Positions 16,821 through 25,691 of a stretch of DNA of 64,000 nucleotides are shown here, in pieces. The position numbers and the translations under genes are program-made. The stretch is taken from contig NZ_CP032134.1 of the NCBI RefSeq assembly GCF_002165375.2, forward strand, positions 806,001-870,000. The letters are read 5' to 3'. The DNA comes from Acinetobacter chinensis. GTDB taxonomy: Bacteria; Pseudomonadota; Gammaproteobacteria; Pseudomonadales; Moraxellaceae. Within the stretch, counting starts at the first letter, position 1. The number at the start of each line of letters is the position of its first letter. The notes below the pieces were generated by a model, which saw only the letters and a program-made list of their open reading frames with translations, was not told where the DNA came from and searched no databases.

Positions 16821-16896
16821 AAAAACTCCAAACTGAAACAAAATTAAGTTAAGCTGATTTTGAAAAGAACAGAAAATGGACTGGAAGGATATTCAC

Positions 16897-17268
16897 ATGA
16901 CACGTAATTATGAACTGTTTCCTGATGATGATAACGGTGATGTACTCTGGCAGATGCATGAAGATGGTGATGATCTGACCGAACTGCATGATATTGAATA
17001 TTCAATTGCATTCAGCTCACAGGAGCAGGCAGAACGCTGCGCGCTTTATCTACTCCATGAAGAGCAGAAAATCACCCTGTTTGCAGATGAAGAAGTGGAA
17101 CCTGCGGAATGGATCGTGACCATATTTGTAAATATGGAACCTGAATATGCAGATGTTGTGGACCTGGAAGAGTGGTTTACTAAAATCGCTGAAAAATTTG
17201 GGGGTGAGTATGATGGCTGGGGCTGTATGACTTACGTGTATGACATTGAAGACGAAGAAGATGACTGA
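16897..17268 (+). CDS. rraB: RraB-family ribonuclease E regulator
   Basis: RraB binds RNase E and modulates mRNA turnover in E. coli. The diagnostic C-terminal IAEKFGGEYDGWGC corresponds to E. coli LAEKFDVEYDGWG as I recall it, and the protein is strongly acidic with an Asp/Glu-rich tail (DIEDEEDD). The frame is open from an ATG at 16876. I prefer the ATG at 16897 because AAGGA lies at proper spacing before it, giving 123 residues. Target and mechanism in this organism are inferred from family membership only. A terminator follows. Confidence 0.82.
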   Translation: MTRNYELFPDDDNGDVLWQMHEDGDDLTELHDIEYSIAFSSQEQAERCALYLLHEEQKITLFADEEVEPAEWIVTIFVNMEPEYADVVDLEEWFTKIAEKFGGEYDGWGCMTYVYDIEDEEDD

Positions 17269-17285
17269 AATAACAGCATCACTGA

Positions 17286-17313
17286 AAGCCTGAACTGATT
17301 CAGGCTTTTTTTT
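17286..17313 (+). terminator. Terminator after rraB
   Basis: A perfect nine-base stem AAGCCTGAA / TTCAGGCTT with a CTGA loop is followed by a run of T residues just after the rraB stop. Confidence 0.88.
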
Positions 17314-17524
17314 ATATGGAACTGAAAAGTTGTTGCATCTGTTCAGGTCACTTCAGTCGTGCCGTTATGAAATATATACAGACAGATTCTGAGGCAGGCG
17401 TAAACTGAAATACAGGGAGCTTTTCCTGCATTAAGACATCTGTCTGTGCTGGATCAAGCATGAAAAAAACAAAGCAGTATTTGCTCAATAATGTTCTGTG
17501 AAAAATAAAAAAAAGGAGAATAAA

Positions 17525-17971
17525 ATGACCAGTCAGGTTCGCTTACATCGGGTGTTCTGTGCACCTGTAGATCGTGTTTATAAGGCATTTACAGATGCGG
17601 ATGCACTGGCAAAATGGATGTCACCTTATGGTTTTACCGCAAAGGTACATCATCAGGATGTTCGGGAGGGCGGAACCTACCGGATGTCATTTACCAATTT
17701 TTCAACAGGAACTCAGCACGCATTTCATGGTGTGTACAACGAAGTCATACCTGAAAAACTGCTGAGATATACCGACGAGTTTGAAAATCCGGCATTGCCT
17801 GGAAAAATTCAGGTTACTGTTGAGTTCAGTGCTGTTTCGGTTGGAACTGAAGTTTTTATCACTCAGTCTGATCTGCCGGATGTGATTCCTGAGGATGGTT
17901 GTTATCTGGGATGGCAGGAATCTTTGCAACAGCTGGCTTTACTGGTGACACCGAATATACCGGATGAATAA
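17525..17971 (+). CDS. SRPBCC / AHSA1-like domain protein
   Basis: A 148-residue START-like fold protein of the Hsp90-ATPase-activator-homology type. Typical segments are VRLHRVFCAPVDRVYKAFTD near the start, LAKWMSPYGF, GGTYRMSFTNF and the C-terminal GWQESLQQLALLV. These proteins bind hydrophobic ligands; no specific partner is evident. An AAAAGGAGAATAAA ribosome-binding site immediately before ATG 17525 decides the start over an upstream in-frame GTG at 17498. It stands alone between two terminator or spacer regions. Confidence 0.87.
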   Translation: MTSQVRLHRVFCAPVDRVYKAFTDADALAKWMSPYGFTAKVHHQDVREGGTYRMSFTNFSTGTQHAFHGVYNEVIPEKLLRYTDEFENPALPGKIQVTVEFSAVSVGTEVFITQSDLPDVIPEDGCYLGWQESLQQLALLVTPNIPDE

Positions 17972-18085
17972 TGGACTGGATCTGCGCGGAATTTCAGTCC
18001 ATTTATGATTGATTGTAAATGATTTTTACTGTGAAATCGGAAGCCGGAAAGGTTTTCAGTCAGCGTCTGTTTTGGATGGTACAAA

Positions 18086-18448
18086 ATGATGAATATCCAG
18101 CAAAAAAGAATATACGATGCACCATCTGAAACGGATGGTCTGCGGATTCTTGCAGATCGTCTATGGCCTCGTGGCATTAAAAAAGAGAATGCAAAAATCG
18201 ATCTGTGGTCGAAAGAAATTACACCTTCCAGTGAGCTCCGGAAGTGGTACCACGAAGATATGGAAAACCGCTGGGAAGAATTCCGACAGCGTTATACAGC
18301 AGAATTAAAGCAACAGACTGAAGCCTTAAATGAACTGAGGCAACTTGCATCAAAGCAGACATTGACCTTGCTGACATCGGCTAAAAATGAGGGGTTGAAT
18401 CACCTGACTGTGCTTAAACAGGTGCTCGAATCAGGCGGATCAGAATAA
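18086..18448 (+). CDS. DUF488 family protein (YeaO-like)
   Basis: A 120-residue soluble protein of the DUF488 family, of unknown biochemical role. The hallmark segments are RIYDAPSETDGLRILADRLWPRGIKKE near the N-terminus, ITPSSELRKWYHED and LTLLTSAKNEGLNHLTVLK. Two adjacent ATG codons at 18086 and 18089 are both possible starts. Conservation of Arg, Asp and Trp in the RLWPRG box is usual for the family and may mark a binding pocket. Confidence 0.87.
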   Translation: MMNIQQKRIYDAPSETDGLRILADRLWPRGIKKENAKIDLWSKEITPSSELRKWYHEDMENRWEEFRQRYTAELKQQTEALNELRQLASKQTLTLLTSAKNEGLNHLTVLKQVLESGGSE

Positions 18449-18578
18449 TCACAATGGCAGTATAAAATGAGGGATCAGCAGATCAGTGAGGATTTTTCCT
18501 TACAAAGTTTATGTGATTTAACTTTATGAAATTTATATAAATGCTATAGTGCGTTTTTGATTTTTATCTGAGCTTTTT

Positions 18579-18923
18579 ATGTCTTTACCAAATTGTCCTG
18601 AATGCCAGTCAGAATATACTTATGAAGATGGAGAGCTGCTGATCTGTCCGGAATGTTCACATGAATGGAAACAGGGTGAATTATCGGATGCAGAAATTTC
18701 AGCTGTGATTAAAGATGCTGTAGGGAATGTGCTTACAGACGGAGATACCGTGACTGTGATTAAGGATCTGAAAATTAAAGGTTCATCGTCAGTTGTGAAA
18801 GTGGGTACCAAGGCAAAAAACATCCGCCTGTTAACAGATGCAAGTGATGGTCATGATATTGACTGTAAAGTGGATGGCTTTGGTGCAATGAAGCTTAAAT
18901 CTGAATTTGTCCGTAAGGCATAA
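18579..18923 (+). CDS. yjdM: Zinc ribbon protein YjdM (PhnA-like)
   Basis: A 114-residue protein with an N-terminal zinc ribbon (C6-x2-C9 and C23-x2-C26 in LPNCPECQ and LLICPECSHEW) and a C-terminal SH3-like domain containing DGDTVTVIKDLKIKGSSSVVKVGTK. These are the hallmarks of the YjdM family, formerly called PhnA in error. Despite the old name, it is not the phosphonoacetate hydrolase, and the true function is unknown. The gene stands alone, with AT-rich promoter-like DNA including TATAAATGCTATAGT just upstream. Confidence 0.92.
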   Translation: MSLPNCPECQSEYTYEDGELLICPECSHEWKQGELSDAEISAVIKDAVGNVLTDGDTVTVIKDLKIKGSSSVVKVGTKAKNIRLLTDASDGHDIDCKVDGFGAMKLKSEFVRKA

Positions 18924-19031
18924 GGCTGTATTGCTTTCAAAGTGTTAATACGGTCATGCCGAATTCAGCATTATCGAATGAGCTGATTATGCTATAACCT
19001 CTAACAGTTGAATTGCTCAAGAGTTAAAGTC

Positions 19032-19400
19032 ATGCCACATATTCACCTTGAATATTCCGATAACCTGCAGAATCTTCAACCTGAAAAAGTCTTAAAAGCC
19101 ATCAATCTGTGCATGTTTGATGGGGGCTATGTCAGTGCTGCCAGTGATGTAAAAAGCCGGGCTGTCGCGCAGTCCGTCTATATGGTGGGACTGGGTGAGG
19201 AACCCCAGGCATATCTGCATGCTAAAGTTTCGCTGTTGTCGGGTCGCAGTAATGAAATGAAGCAACAGATCTCTCAGCAGATTTTACAGGTATTACAGCA
19301 GAATCTGCCTGCACAGACAGGACTGACCGTGCAGGTCTGTGTGGAAATTATTGAAATGCCAAAGGAAAGTTATTCCAAGGCTGTGATTACTGCACGCTGA
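19032..19400 (+). CDS. 5-carboxymethyl-2-hydroxymuconate isomerase-like (tautomerase superfamily)
   Basis: A 122-residue member of the tautomerase superfamily resembling CHMI (HpaF/HpcD) of homoprotocatechuate degradation. The protein starts MPHIHLEYSDNL, so removal of Met exposes the catalytic Pro-1. Further segments are AQSVYMVGLGEEPQAYLHAKVSLLSGRS and LPAQTGLTVQVCVEIIEM, as expected for the family. An upstream in-frame TTG at 19008 would bury the catalytic proline, so the ATG at 19032 is chosen. No other hpa genes are nearby, so the physiological substrate is uncertain and the protein may be a promiscuous tautomerase. Confidence 0.86.
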   Translation: MPHIHLEYSDNLQNLQPEKVLKAINLCMFDGGYVSAASDVKSRAVAQSVYMVGLGEEPQAYLHAKVSLLSGRSNEMKQQISQQILQVLQQNLPAQTGLTVQVCVEIIEMPKESYSKAVITAR

Positions 19401-19440
19401 TCTGTTTAAAGATTTTTTCAGATCGGTTTCAGTATAAAAA

Positions 19441-19467
19441 AAGCAGGTGAATCAGCCTGCTTTTTTT
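19441..19467 (+). terminator. Terminator after the CHMI-like gene
   Basis: The stem AAGCAGG / CCTGCTT with a loop of about eight bases is preceded by A residues and followed by seven T residues. Confidence 0.82.
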
Positions 19468-19639
19468 ATTTCAATATTTGCTTTTTGTTTGTGGATGTTT
19501 GCATAAAATATCAATTTTGTTATTTGCATGAAAACCATCTTTTTAATTGTATGAAACTCATTTATATTCTTAATTATCAGCGTAATTTTTAAACAGTTAC
19601 GGTCTTATAAGAACTGAAAACAGATGAGGGGTGTTCAAT

Positions 19640-19975
19640 ATGTCAGGATGGTATGAAATTTCACAAGCCAAAGATGGACAGTACCGTTTTGTACTGAAAG
19701 CAGGTAATGGAGAGATCATTATCAACAGTGAGCTTTATAAGGCGAAAGCATCAGCTGTCAATGGTATTGAGTCGGTACAGAAAAACAGTGGAGAAGATGG
19801 TCGTTACGAGCGTTTAACTGCAAAGAACGGCAAACCATATTTTAACCTGAAAGCAGCAAACCATCAGATTATTGGAACCAGTCAGTTTTATGCCAGTGAG
19901 CAGTCAAGGGATAAAGGCATTGAGTCCGTAAAAAACAATGGTGCATCTACAACCATCAAGGATCAGACCGTCTGA
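19640..19975 (+). CDS. YegP family protein (DUF1508, two tandem repeats)
   Basis: A 111-residue small protein with two copies of the DUF1508 unit. The first repeat has WYEISQAKDGQYRFVLKAGNGEIIINSELY and the second has YERLTAKNGKPYFNLKAANHQIIGTSQFY. Each is followed by a spacer ending KGIESVKNN or NGIESVQKN. It is a cytoplasmic protein of unknown function, common in proteobacteria. The frame opens at a GTG at 19631, but the ATG at 19640 with GAGGGG upstream gives the standard MSGWYEI start. Confidence 0.92.
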   Translation: MSGWYEISQAKDGQYRFVLKAGNGEIIINSELYKAKASAVNGIESVQKNSGEDGRYERLTAKNGKPYFNLKAANHQIIGTSQFYASEQSRDKGIESVKNNGASTTIKDQTV

Positions 19976-19997
19976 CACTTTTATATTGAATACTGAT

Positions 19998-20028
19998 AAA
20001 GCATGTTGTCATACATGCTTTATTTTTA
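19998..20028 (+). terminator. Terminator after yegP-like gene
   Basis: A nine-base stem AAAGCATGT / ACATGCTTT with a TGTCAT loop is followed by a T-rich tract. Confidence 0.75.
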
Positions 20029-20212
20029 TCTGTGCTTTTCAGATAACTGACTGTTTTTCCGAAACTGAAACGTGCGCTGGTCAAAGTATCGTGATCAATA
20101 TCTGTATCTGAATTAAAAAAATAACAAAAATAAACAAAGTTGCCTTTGATTAGCCAGTCTTTATAATGGGTGCCCCATTCCAGTATGTCTGGCAGGTGAT
20201 TCAGGATTACAC

Positions 20213-20806
20213 ATGAATAAAGTGAAGTGGTCTTTTATTGTATTTTCGGTTGTTTTTCTTTTTAGCTGGTTCGTTTCGCCTTACTGGGTGGTCTATCAGA
20301 TTCAGCAGGCTGTTGATCAGAATCAGCCTGGAAAAATTTCACGATACATTGACTTCCCAGCGGTGCGCTCCAGTCTGCAACCTCAGGTGGAGGCGATGCT
20401 GAATCAGAAGCTGGGAACAGCTCAGCCTGATAACTTTATTGAAAAATTTGGTGCACGGCTGAATGAACAACTCAGTAAACAGCTGGTTGAACAGATTGTG
20501 ACGCCTGACGGTGTGGTTTTTTTAATGCAGGGAAAAGCATTGACCGAAGGGTTTCAGGATTCACTGGTATCGGGCAAAAATGCAGTGCTGACTGAACTCA
20601 GAATACGGGATCAGTCTCAGCCTGAGAATTTATCTGAATCCATAAAAACGACAGTGAACTCTCCTCAGTTTCATGCCTCTTACCATTCATTCAATCGGTT
20701 CGTTATTCAGATTCCAGCGAACCCAGGTACTTTTACTGAATTTGAACTGAAACGTGATGGTCTAAGCTGGAATATTGTTGCCATTCATCTGCCGAAAGTT
20801 TCGTGA
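20213..20806 (+). CDS. DUF2939 domain protein, membrane-anchored
   Basis: A 197-residue protein with one N-terminal transmembrane segment or uncleaved signal anchor (WSFIVFSVVFLFSWFVSPYW). A periplasmic domain follows, starting YQIQQAVDQNQPGKISRYIDFPAVRSSLQPQVEAML, the characteristic DUF2939 opening. The C-terminal part is beta-rich and ends DGLSWNIVAIHLP. Family function is unknown. It is a single gene flanked by spacers, with a start supported by position and the signal-anchor pattern. Confidence 0.85.
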   Translation: MNKVKWSFIVFSVVFLFSWFVSPYWVVYQIQQAVDQNQPGKISRYIDFPAVRSSLQPQVEAMLNQKLGTAQPDNFIEKFGARLNEQLSKQLVEQIVTPDGVVFLMQGKALTEGFQDSLVSGKNAVLTELRIRDQSQPENLSESIKTTVNSPQFHASYHSFNRFVIQIPANPGTFTEFELKRDGLSWNIVAIHLPKVS

Positions 20807-21018
20807 TCTTCTCTGTCAGTTTTTTTAAGTGTATAGTTTAATTGAGATAAATATCTCTTTATTTGGTTTATTTGGTAAATGTATCACTTTAATAAATATC
20901 ATCAGTTTTATGTAATCAGTAGACCTCAGGTCTGGCTTTTTGTCATTCAGGCAGAAAGTCCTGACATTTCTCCAGCACTAAAATGAACAGAGAAATGCAG
21001 GTGAAACAGGAGACAGTG

Positions 21019-21459
21019 ATGACAGTTGAAATAACCGGAGATGAACAGTCAGCTCAGGAAGTGCTGTTTAAAATTAAGCAGTGGGATCATGCGATCTGCC
21101 GAATGAATATTGAAGAAATTATTCAGTTGTGCGCAAAAGACGTGACCCTGTTTGATGTTGGTTCACAACTTGAAGGTGTTATGGCGTATCAGGAAATGTG
21201 GGAAAGGTATCGTCCCTATTTTCATGACAATATCCGGGTCTACCGCCGGGAAATCAAAGTATATGCACAGCCGAATCTTGCATTTCTGCGATGTTACTCA
21301 AAGGTGGATAAGATCGAGATAGAACAGGACAATCAGGTTCCCTGGTGCAGAACAACATTGTGTTTTGAAAAACTGGATGGGAAATGGAAAGTCGTACATC
21401 AGCATATTTCAATGCCTGTTGATTTTCATACTCAAAAAGCCGTGATGTTGCATTTTTAA
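21019..21459 (+). CDS. SnoaL/NTF2-like domain protein (DUF4440 type)
   Basis: A 146-residue protein with an NTF2-like cone fold. Signature segments are IKQWDHAICRMNIEEIIQLCAKDVTLFDVG, YQEMWERYRPYF, AFLRCYSKVDKI and KLDGKWKVVHQHISMPVDF. Members are small-molecule-binding proteins or isomerases, and the role here is unknown. The frame opens at 20983, but AACAGGAGACAGTG directly precedes the ATG at 21019, which I take as the start. A terminator follows. Confidence 0.85.
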   Translation: MTVEITGDEQSAQEVLFKIKQWDHAICRMNIEEIIQLCAKDVTLFDVGSQLEGVMAYQEMWERYRPYFHDNIRVYRREIKVYAQPNLAFLRCYSKVDKIEIEQDNQVPWCRTTLCFEKLDGKWKVVHQHISMPVDFHTQKAVMLHF

Positions 21460-21490
21460 ATGCCTCATGGCTGAATGATCAAAAATGCAA

Positions 21491-21523
21491 AAAGCAGACA
21501 GAATCAGACGTCTGCTTTTTTTA
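21491..21523 (+). terminator. Terminator after the SnoaL-like gene
   Basis: A nine-base stem AAAGCAGAC / GTCTGCTTT with a ten-base loop is followed by T residues. Confidence 0.8.
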
Positions 21524-21574
21524 TCATTCAATTTAAACTTCAAAAGATAAAATGAATAAAAAGAGAATACTCAG

Positions 21575-22741
21575 ATGCCTTTTTTAAGATTTCCACAACA
21601 CTGGATCAAACCATTATTACCCAGGGATTCCAGGCAGTCACATCGTGCTGCAACACCCCTTGAACTGCTGTTTGACCTGATTTTTGTGATTGCAATAGCA
21701 ACGGCTGGGCAACAGCTGCATCACAGTCTGGTCGAAAATCATATCGGTGTGGGCTTGCTCAACTATCTGATGGTGTTTTTTGCATTGTGGTGGGCGTGGG
21801 TCAATTTCAGCTGGTTTGCATCGGCTTATGACAATGACGATGCATTTTACCGCATTATGACTTTTGTTCAGATTATTGGTTCACTGGTGATTGCAGCGGG
21901 TATTCCTGCTGTTTTTCAGCATCATGATTTTGATGTCATTATTGCTGGCTATGTCATCATGCGGATGGGAATGGTCGTTCAGTGGGTCAGGGTTGCCGTG
22001 GATGATCCTGGGCGAAGAAGCACAGCTCTGCGTTATATTACCGGTATTGTTGCAGTTCAGTTTGCCTGGATCATGTTCCATTTTATTCCTGTTCAATGGG
22101 GTGTGATGACCTTTCTGGCACTGGTTGTAGCTGAACTGGCTGTTCCTGTCTGGGCAGAAGCAGCTGCAAAAACGCCGTGGCATCCGCATCATATTGCTGA
22201 ACGATATTCACTCTTGACCATTATTGTACTTGGAGAGTCTGTTGTTGGATGTTACTCCGCAATTACGGATGCACTGAGTAATCAGTTGTTCAGTATCGAA
22301 CTGTTGTTTCTGATGGTGGGGGGACTGACTTTAATGTTCACAATGTGGTGGGCGTATTTTGATCATGAAATTGCAGAGCGGCTGGAACAGAAGAATATTG
22401 CTTTCAGCTGGGGTTATGGACACTATTTTATTTTTGTCAGTATCGCAGCTATAGGTGCCAGTTTATCTGCTGCAGTGGATGTGGCAACAGGTCAGGCAGA
22501 GATTTCTGATCAGCTTTCAGGATGGCTGGTGGCGATCCCACTGGTCGTCTATACCGCCAGTTTATGGATTCTGCACGAAGCTCATCATTTGCATGGCATA
22601 AAAAAATGGCTCTATCCACTGACTACAGTCGTGGTGCTGAGTATTCCTGCGCTCGGATTCAACATTGGTTACAGTGTTTTTGCCATCTCCATTGTGTATG
22701 CTCTACGACTGTTTTTTTCAAAGTGCTATCTGGCACGATAG
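21575..22741 (+). CDS. Low-temperature-requirement A (LtrA) family membrane protein
   Basis: A 388-residue polytopic inner-membrane protein. Near the N-terminus is RAATPLELLFDLIFVIAIATAGQQLHH, the LtrA signature, followed by about ten hydrophobic segments (for example YLMVFFALWWAWVNFSWFAS and LLTIIVLGESVVGCYSA). The name comes from a Listeria locus needed for growth at low temperature, and the biochemical function is not established. It lies just upstream of a NUDIX gene on the same strand (9-base gap), with which it may be co-transcribed. Confidence 0.92.
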   Translation: MPFLRFPQHWIKPLLPRDSRQSHRAATPLELLFDLIFVIAIATAGQQLHHSLVENHIGVGLLNYLMVFFALWWAWVNFSWFASAYDNDDAFYRIMTFVQIIGSLVIAAGIPAVFQHHDFDVIIAGYVIMRMGMVVQWVRVAVDDPGRRSTALRYITGIVAVQFAWIMFHFIPVQWGVMTFLALVVAELAVPVWAEAAAKTPWHPHHIAERYSLLTIIVLGESVVGCYSAITDALSNQLFSIELLFLMVGGLTLMFTMWWAYFDHEIAERLEQKNIAFSWGYGHYFIFVSIAAIGASLSAAVDVATGQAEISDQLSGWLVAIPLVVYTASLWILHEAHHLHGIKKWLYPLTTVVVLSIPALGFNIGYSVFAISIVYALRLFFSKCYLAR

Positions 22742-22750
22742 GGTTAAATC

Positions 22751-23155
22751 ATGGGTTTTCATGACTTTTATCGGATGAGCTCACATGCCGTGATCAGCAA
22801 TGATCAGGAGCAGATTCTGTTGTTGAAAGCCACCTATGCTGACTGTGCATGGGGGCTGCCTGGCGGTGGGCTAGATCTGGGGGAAACCATTCATGAGGCT
22901 TTACAGCGCGAATGCCGTGAAGAACTGGGTTGTGATGTGCAGATTGATTATCTGTCGGGTGTTTATTTTCATTCAGCTGTGACATCGCATGCTTTTATTT
23001 TTAAGTGTCATCTGGCTACGGATGCTCAGATTACATTAAGTGATGAGCATTCTGAATACCGCTGGTTTAATATGAATGAGTTATCCCATGTACAGAAAAT
23101 CAGGGTTCAGGACTGCCTGAATTTTGAGGGGCAGGTACACAGTCGGGCATTTTAA
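22751..23155 (+). CDS. NUDIX hydrolase
   Basis: A 134-residue nucleoside-diphosphate-linked hydrolase. A complete Nudix box is present as GGGLDLGETIHEALQRECREELG (about residues 37-59), matching G-x5-E-x7-RE-x2-EE-x-G. The catalytic glutamates sit in REELG. The substrate cannot be deduced: ADP-ribose, oxidised nucleotides and others are all possible. It is full length with no signal peptide. It is tightly spaced after the LtrA-like gene, suggesting co-transcription. Confidence 0.92.
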   Translation: MGFHDFYRMSSHAVISNDQEQILLLKATYADCAWGLPGGGLDLGETIHEALQRECREELGCDVQIDYLSGVYFHSAVTSHAFIFKCHLATDAQITLSDEHSEYRWFNMNELSHVQKIRVQDCLNFEGQVHSRAF

Positions 23156-23191
23156 ATTTTGTTCAGAACAGCAATATCAGAGAATAATGAG

Positions 23192-24244
23192 ATGTATCAG
23201 ATAAAACTTATGGGACTGGCGGGTCTATGTGTCAGCCTGATAGCGCCGTGTGTATCAGCTGCTGTTCAGGGGCAGTCATTCAGTCATGGTGACTGGGAGT
23301 TAAGCTGTGACAATACAGGAACATGCCGTGCAGCAGGTTATCAGTCTGACGATGATTTTGAAAATATGGTCAGTGTTTTACTGACCCGTGAAGCTGGTGC
23401 GGGCACACTTGTACAGGGTGAATTTGCAATGACGGTTGATGATGAAAAAACCGTGATTCCTAAGCAATATACCCTAAAAATCAATGGTCAGTCCTATGGC
23501 AAAGTTTTGAATGATCGGGATGATACAACTGTTTTAAATCCCCAGCAGGTACAGGCTTTAATCAAAAGTGCAAAAGCAAACACTAAGATTGTTTTTGATG
23601 CAGGAAAGAACAGTCGGGTGCTTTCGGATCAGGGTTTAAGTGCTGTGCTGTTGAAAATGGATGAATTTCAGAAACGGATTGGAACACCTTCAGCTTTGAT
23701 TAAAAAAGGGAATAAGTCTGAGCAGAATGTTTTGAAAGCTGTACCGATGCCTGTCGTAGTGCATCAGGCAGCAATCAAAGGGAAAAAGACGGAATATAAA
23801 CTGCAGAGTGCTGAGGCGAAGCGTATACAGTCAGTTTTAAAAAGCTCAACGCATGAAGATAACTGTCCGATACTGTTTGGTGGAGAATCTTTTGAAAGTG
23901 ATCGCTTAACTGTCACACCCCTAACACGGGATAAAAGCCTGGTCACTTCACCTTGCTGGAGCGGTGCTTATAATTTTGGCTCTGGTGCATGGGTTGTGAA
24001 CCGTGAGCTGACCAAAGTGTTGCAGATGGTGAGTGAGTCTGTCAGTGAAGATGAGACAACTGTTTTATATGCAAACCATAAAGGGCGTGGGATAGGTGAC
24101 TGCTGGTCAATGGAGAGCTGGGTCTGGAACGGTCAGCATTTTGTTCAGACACTGGATGCAACGACAGGCATGTGCAAAGGTTTTGCAGGAGGTGCCTGGA
24201 ATTTACCGACTGTGATTGCTGAAGTAAAAGGCTTGGCGCGCTAA
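23192..24244 (+). CDS. DUF1176 domain exported protein
   Basis: A 350-residue periplasmic protein. From the ATG at 23192 a signal peptide runs MYQIKLMGLAGLCVSLIAPCVSAA. The frame is open from a TTG at 23159, which would spoil the signal peptide. The mature protein carries the DUF1176 hallmark DWELSCDNTGTCRAAGYQ near the N-terminus and GIGDCWSMESWVWNG plus a GGAWNLPTVIAEV ending. Seven Cys residues in the mature part (eight in the whole protein) suggest disulfides. Function is unknown for the family. It is convergent with the dusC-like gene. Confidence 0.9.
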   Translation: MYQIKLMGLAGLCVSLIAPCVSAAVQGQSFSHGDWELSCDNTGTCRAAGYQSDDDFENMVSVLLTREAGAGTLVQGEFAMTVDDEKTVIPKQYTLKINGQSYGKVLNDRDDTTVLNPQQVQALIKSAKANTKIVFDAGKNSRVLSDQGLSAVLLKMDEFQKRIGTPSALIKKGNKSEQNVLKAVPMPVVVHQAAIKGKKTEYKLQSAEAKRIQSVLKSSTHEDNCPILFGGESFESDRLTVTPLTRDKSLVTSPCWSGAYNFGSGAWVVNRELTKVLQMVSESVSEDETTVLYANHKGRGIGDCWSMESWVWNGQHFVQTLDATTGMCKGFAGGAWNLPTVIAEVKGLAR

Positions 24245-24263
24245 TGTATTTCAAACCGAAAGT

Positions 24264-25199
24264 TTAATGAATGGACAGGTTGAGTCTTTCAACCACTTCA
24301 TCAATTTTTTTCAGTCGCTTGACTTCATCCCACAGTGCTTTTGCTTCAGGATAGTGCTTGGACATCATTCCAAGCCATTGTTTGTAGCGACCGACCATAT
24401 TGATTTCTTTTTTATATGGACCGCTTAAAAAACGGAGCTGTAAAACCTGCAGCTCATTCCAGTTCATCAGCGGCTGATCTGTATTCTGACGGATACACTG
24501 AGTCAGATCGGGTGTGGTCACAGCACCGCGACCAATCATCAGATCTTCACAGCCAGACTCCAGCTGACACTGTTTAGCATCGGCATTGGTCCAGATTTCA
24601 CCATTGGCAATGACATTGATTTTAATGCTTTCACGGATCGGATGAAGCAAATCCCAGAAGGCAGGAGGTGTGTAGCCATCTGCTTTGGTTCTGGCATGTA
24701 CAGTGACCCAGGACGCACCGGCATCTTCAATGGCATGCGCATTTTCAAGCGTAAAGTTTCTGTCCATATAGCCTAAGCGCATTTTTGCAGAGACAGGAAT
24801 GTGCTCAGGAACTGCATCACGAACAGCTTTCACCAGTTCATGCACCACTTCTGGTTCATCCAGCAGCACTGAACCACCACGGTGTCGGTTCACTGTTTTT
24901 GCCGGACAGCCGAAATTCATATCAATTGCAGGGGCGCCAAGTTCTACGGCACGGACAGCATTGGCTGCCAGCATCTCAGGATTGTTCCCTAAAAACTGCA
25001 CATGCACAGGTGTTCCGGCTGCAGTTTTCCCACCATGCCAGAGTTCGGGACAATAAGTCTCGTAGACATGATCAGGCAGAACCGTATCGGTAATACGGAT
25101 AAACTCAGTCACACACCAGTCAAAGCTTCCGACATGAGTGAGGACATCACGCATAATTGGGTCGGTTAAACCTTCCATAGGGGCAAGAATGAGTTTCAA
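24264..25199 (-). CDS. dusC: tRNA-dihydrouridine synthase, DusC type
   Basis: FMN-dependent enzyme reducing uridine to dihydrouridine in tRNA; DusC modifies U16. The FMN-binding TIM barrel begins with LAPMEGLTDPIMRDVL, and the catalytic Cys is C98 in MNFGCPAKTVNRHRGGSVLL. A C-terminal helical domain follows (GRYKQWLGMMSKHYPEA). At 311 residues the length is right. The DusC assignment over DusA or DusB rests on the start MKLILAPMEGLTD and the NRHRGG motif, so the subfamily is less sure than the family. Confidence 0.9.
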   Translation of the reverse strand: MKLILAPMEGLTDPIMRDVLTHVGSFDWCVTEFIRITDTVLPDHVYETYCPELWHGGKTAAGTPVHVQFLGNNPEMLAANAVRAVELGAPAIDMNFGCPAKTVNRHRGGSVLLDEPEVVHELVKAVRDAVPEHIPVSAKMRLGYMDRNFTLENAHAIEDAGASWVTVHARTKADGYTPPAFWDLLHPIRESIKINVIANGEIWTNADAKQCQLESGCEDLMIGRGAVTTPDLTQCIRQNTDQPLMNWNELQVLQLRFLSGPYKKEINMVGRYKQWLGMMSKHYPEAKALWDEVKRLKKIDEVVERLNLSIH

Positions 25200-25691
25200 G
25201 TGCGCAGCTCGGTTTTTATAAAAATTGCGTTATACGCATTTTTAAAGAACTTGTCCAGTAAAAGCAGGAATGGTGTAAAGTTGTATTAAAATTCAAACCA
25301 GTTATCTCAATATTGATATTGTGTTAATTTGAGCATATTTTAATAATAATGTGGTGAATAAATATACGAAAAATAACAATTTAAAAATGTTTAAAAATAA
25401 ATATAAATATCATGGGAAATATTATTTTAAATATCGTTGTGATTATTGGATTGTGATTTATATTTTTATTAAAAATTCAAAAATAAATATTAACTAATTG
25501 ATTGAATATTACTTTTTATTATTTGAATCATGTCAGTAGTGTGGTTGATTAATGAACTTTTTAGGCAGAATATATTTAAAAGTGATTTATATTTAGCTTT
25601 TAACTTTATTTAATGCGGATTACATCACAATAAAACAAACAATGCCTGATTTACACTGGATGTAATTTGTAAAATCAGAGGATGAAATAAT
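25200..25691. other. Long, very AT-rich intergenic region
   Basis: Nearly 500 bases between divergent genes. From about 25290 to 25600 the sequence is conspicuously A/T-rich (long runs of AATAT, TTTAAAAA and ATAAATAT), much more so than the coding neighbours. It presumably holds the promoter of the lipoprotein at 25692 and could bind H-NS-like proteins, but I see no definite operator, RNA gene or ORF. Confidence 0.4.
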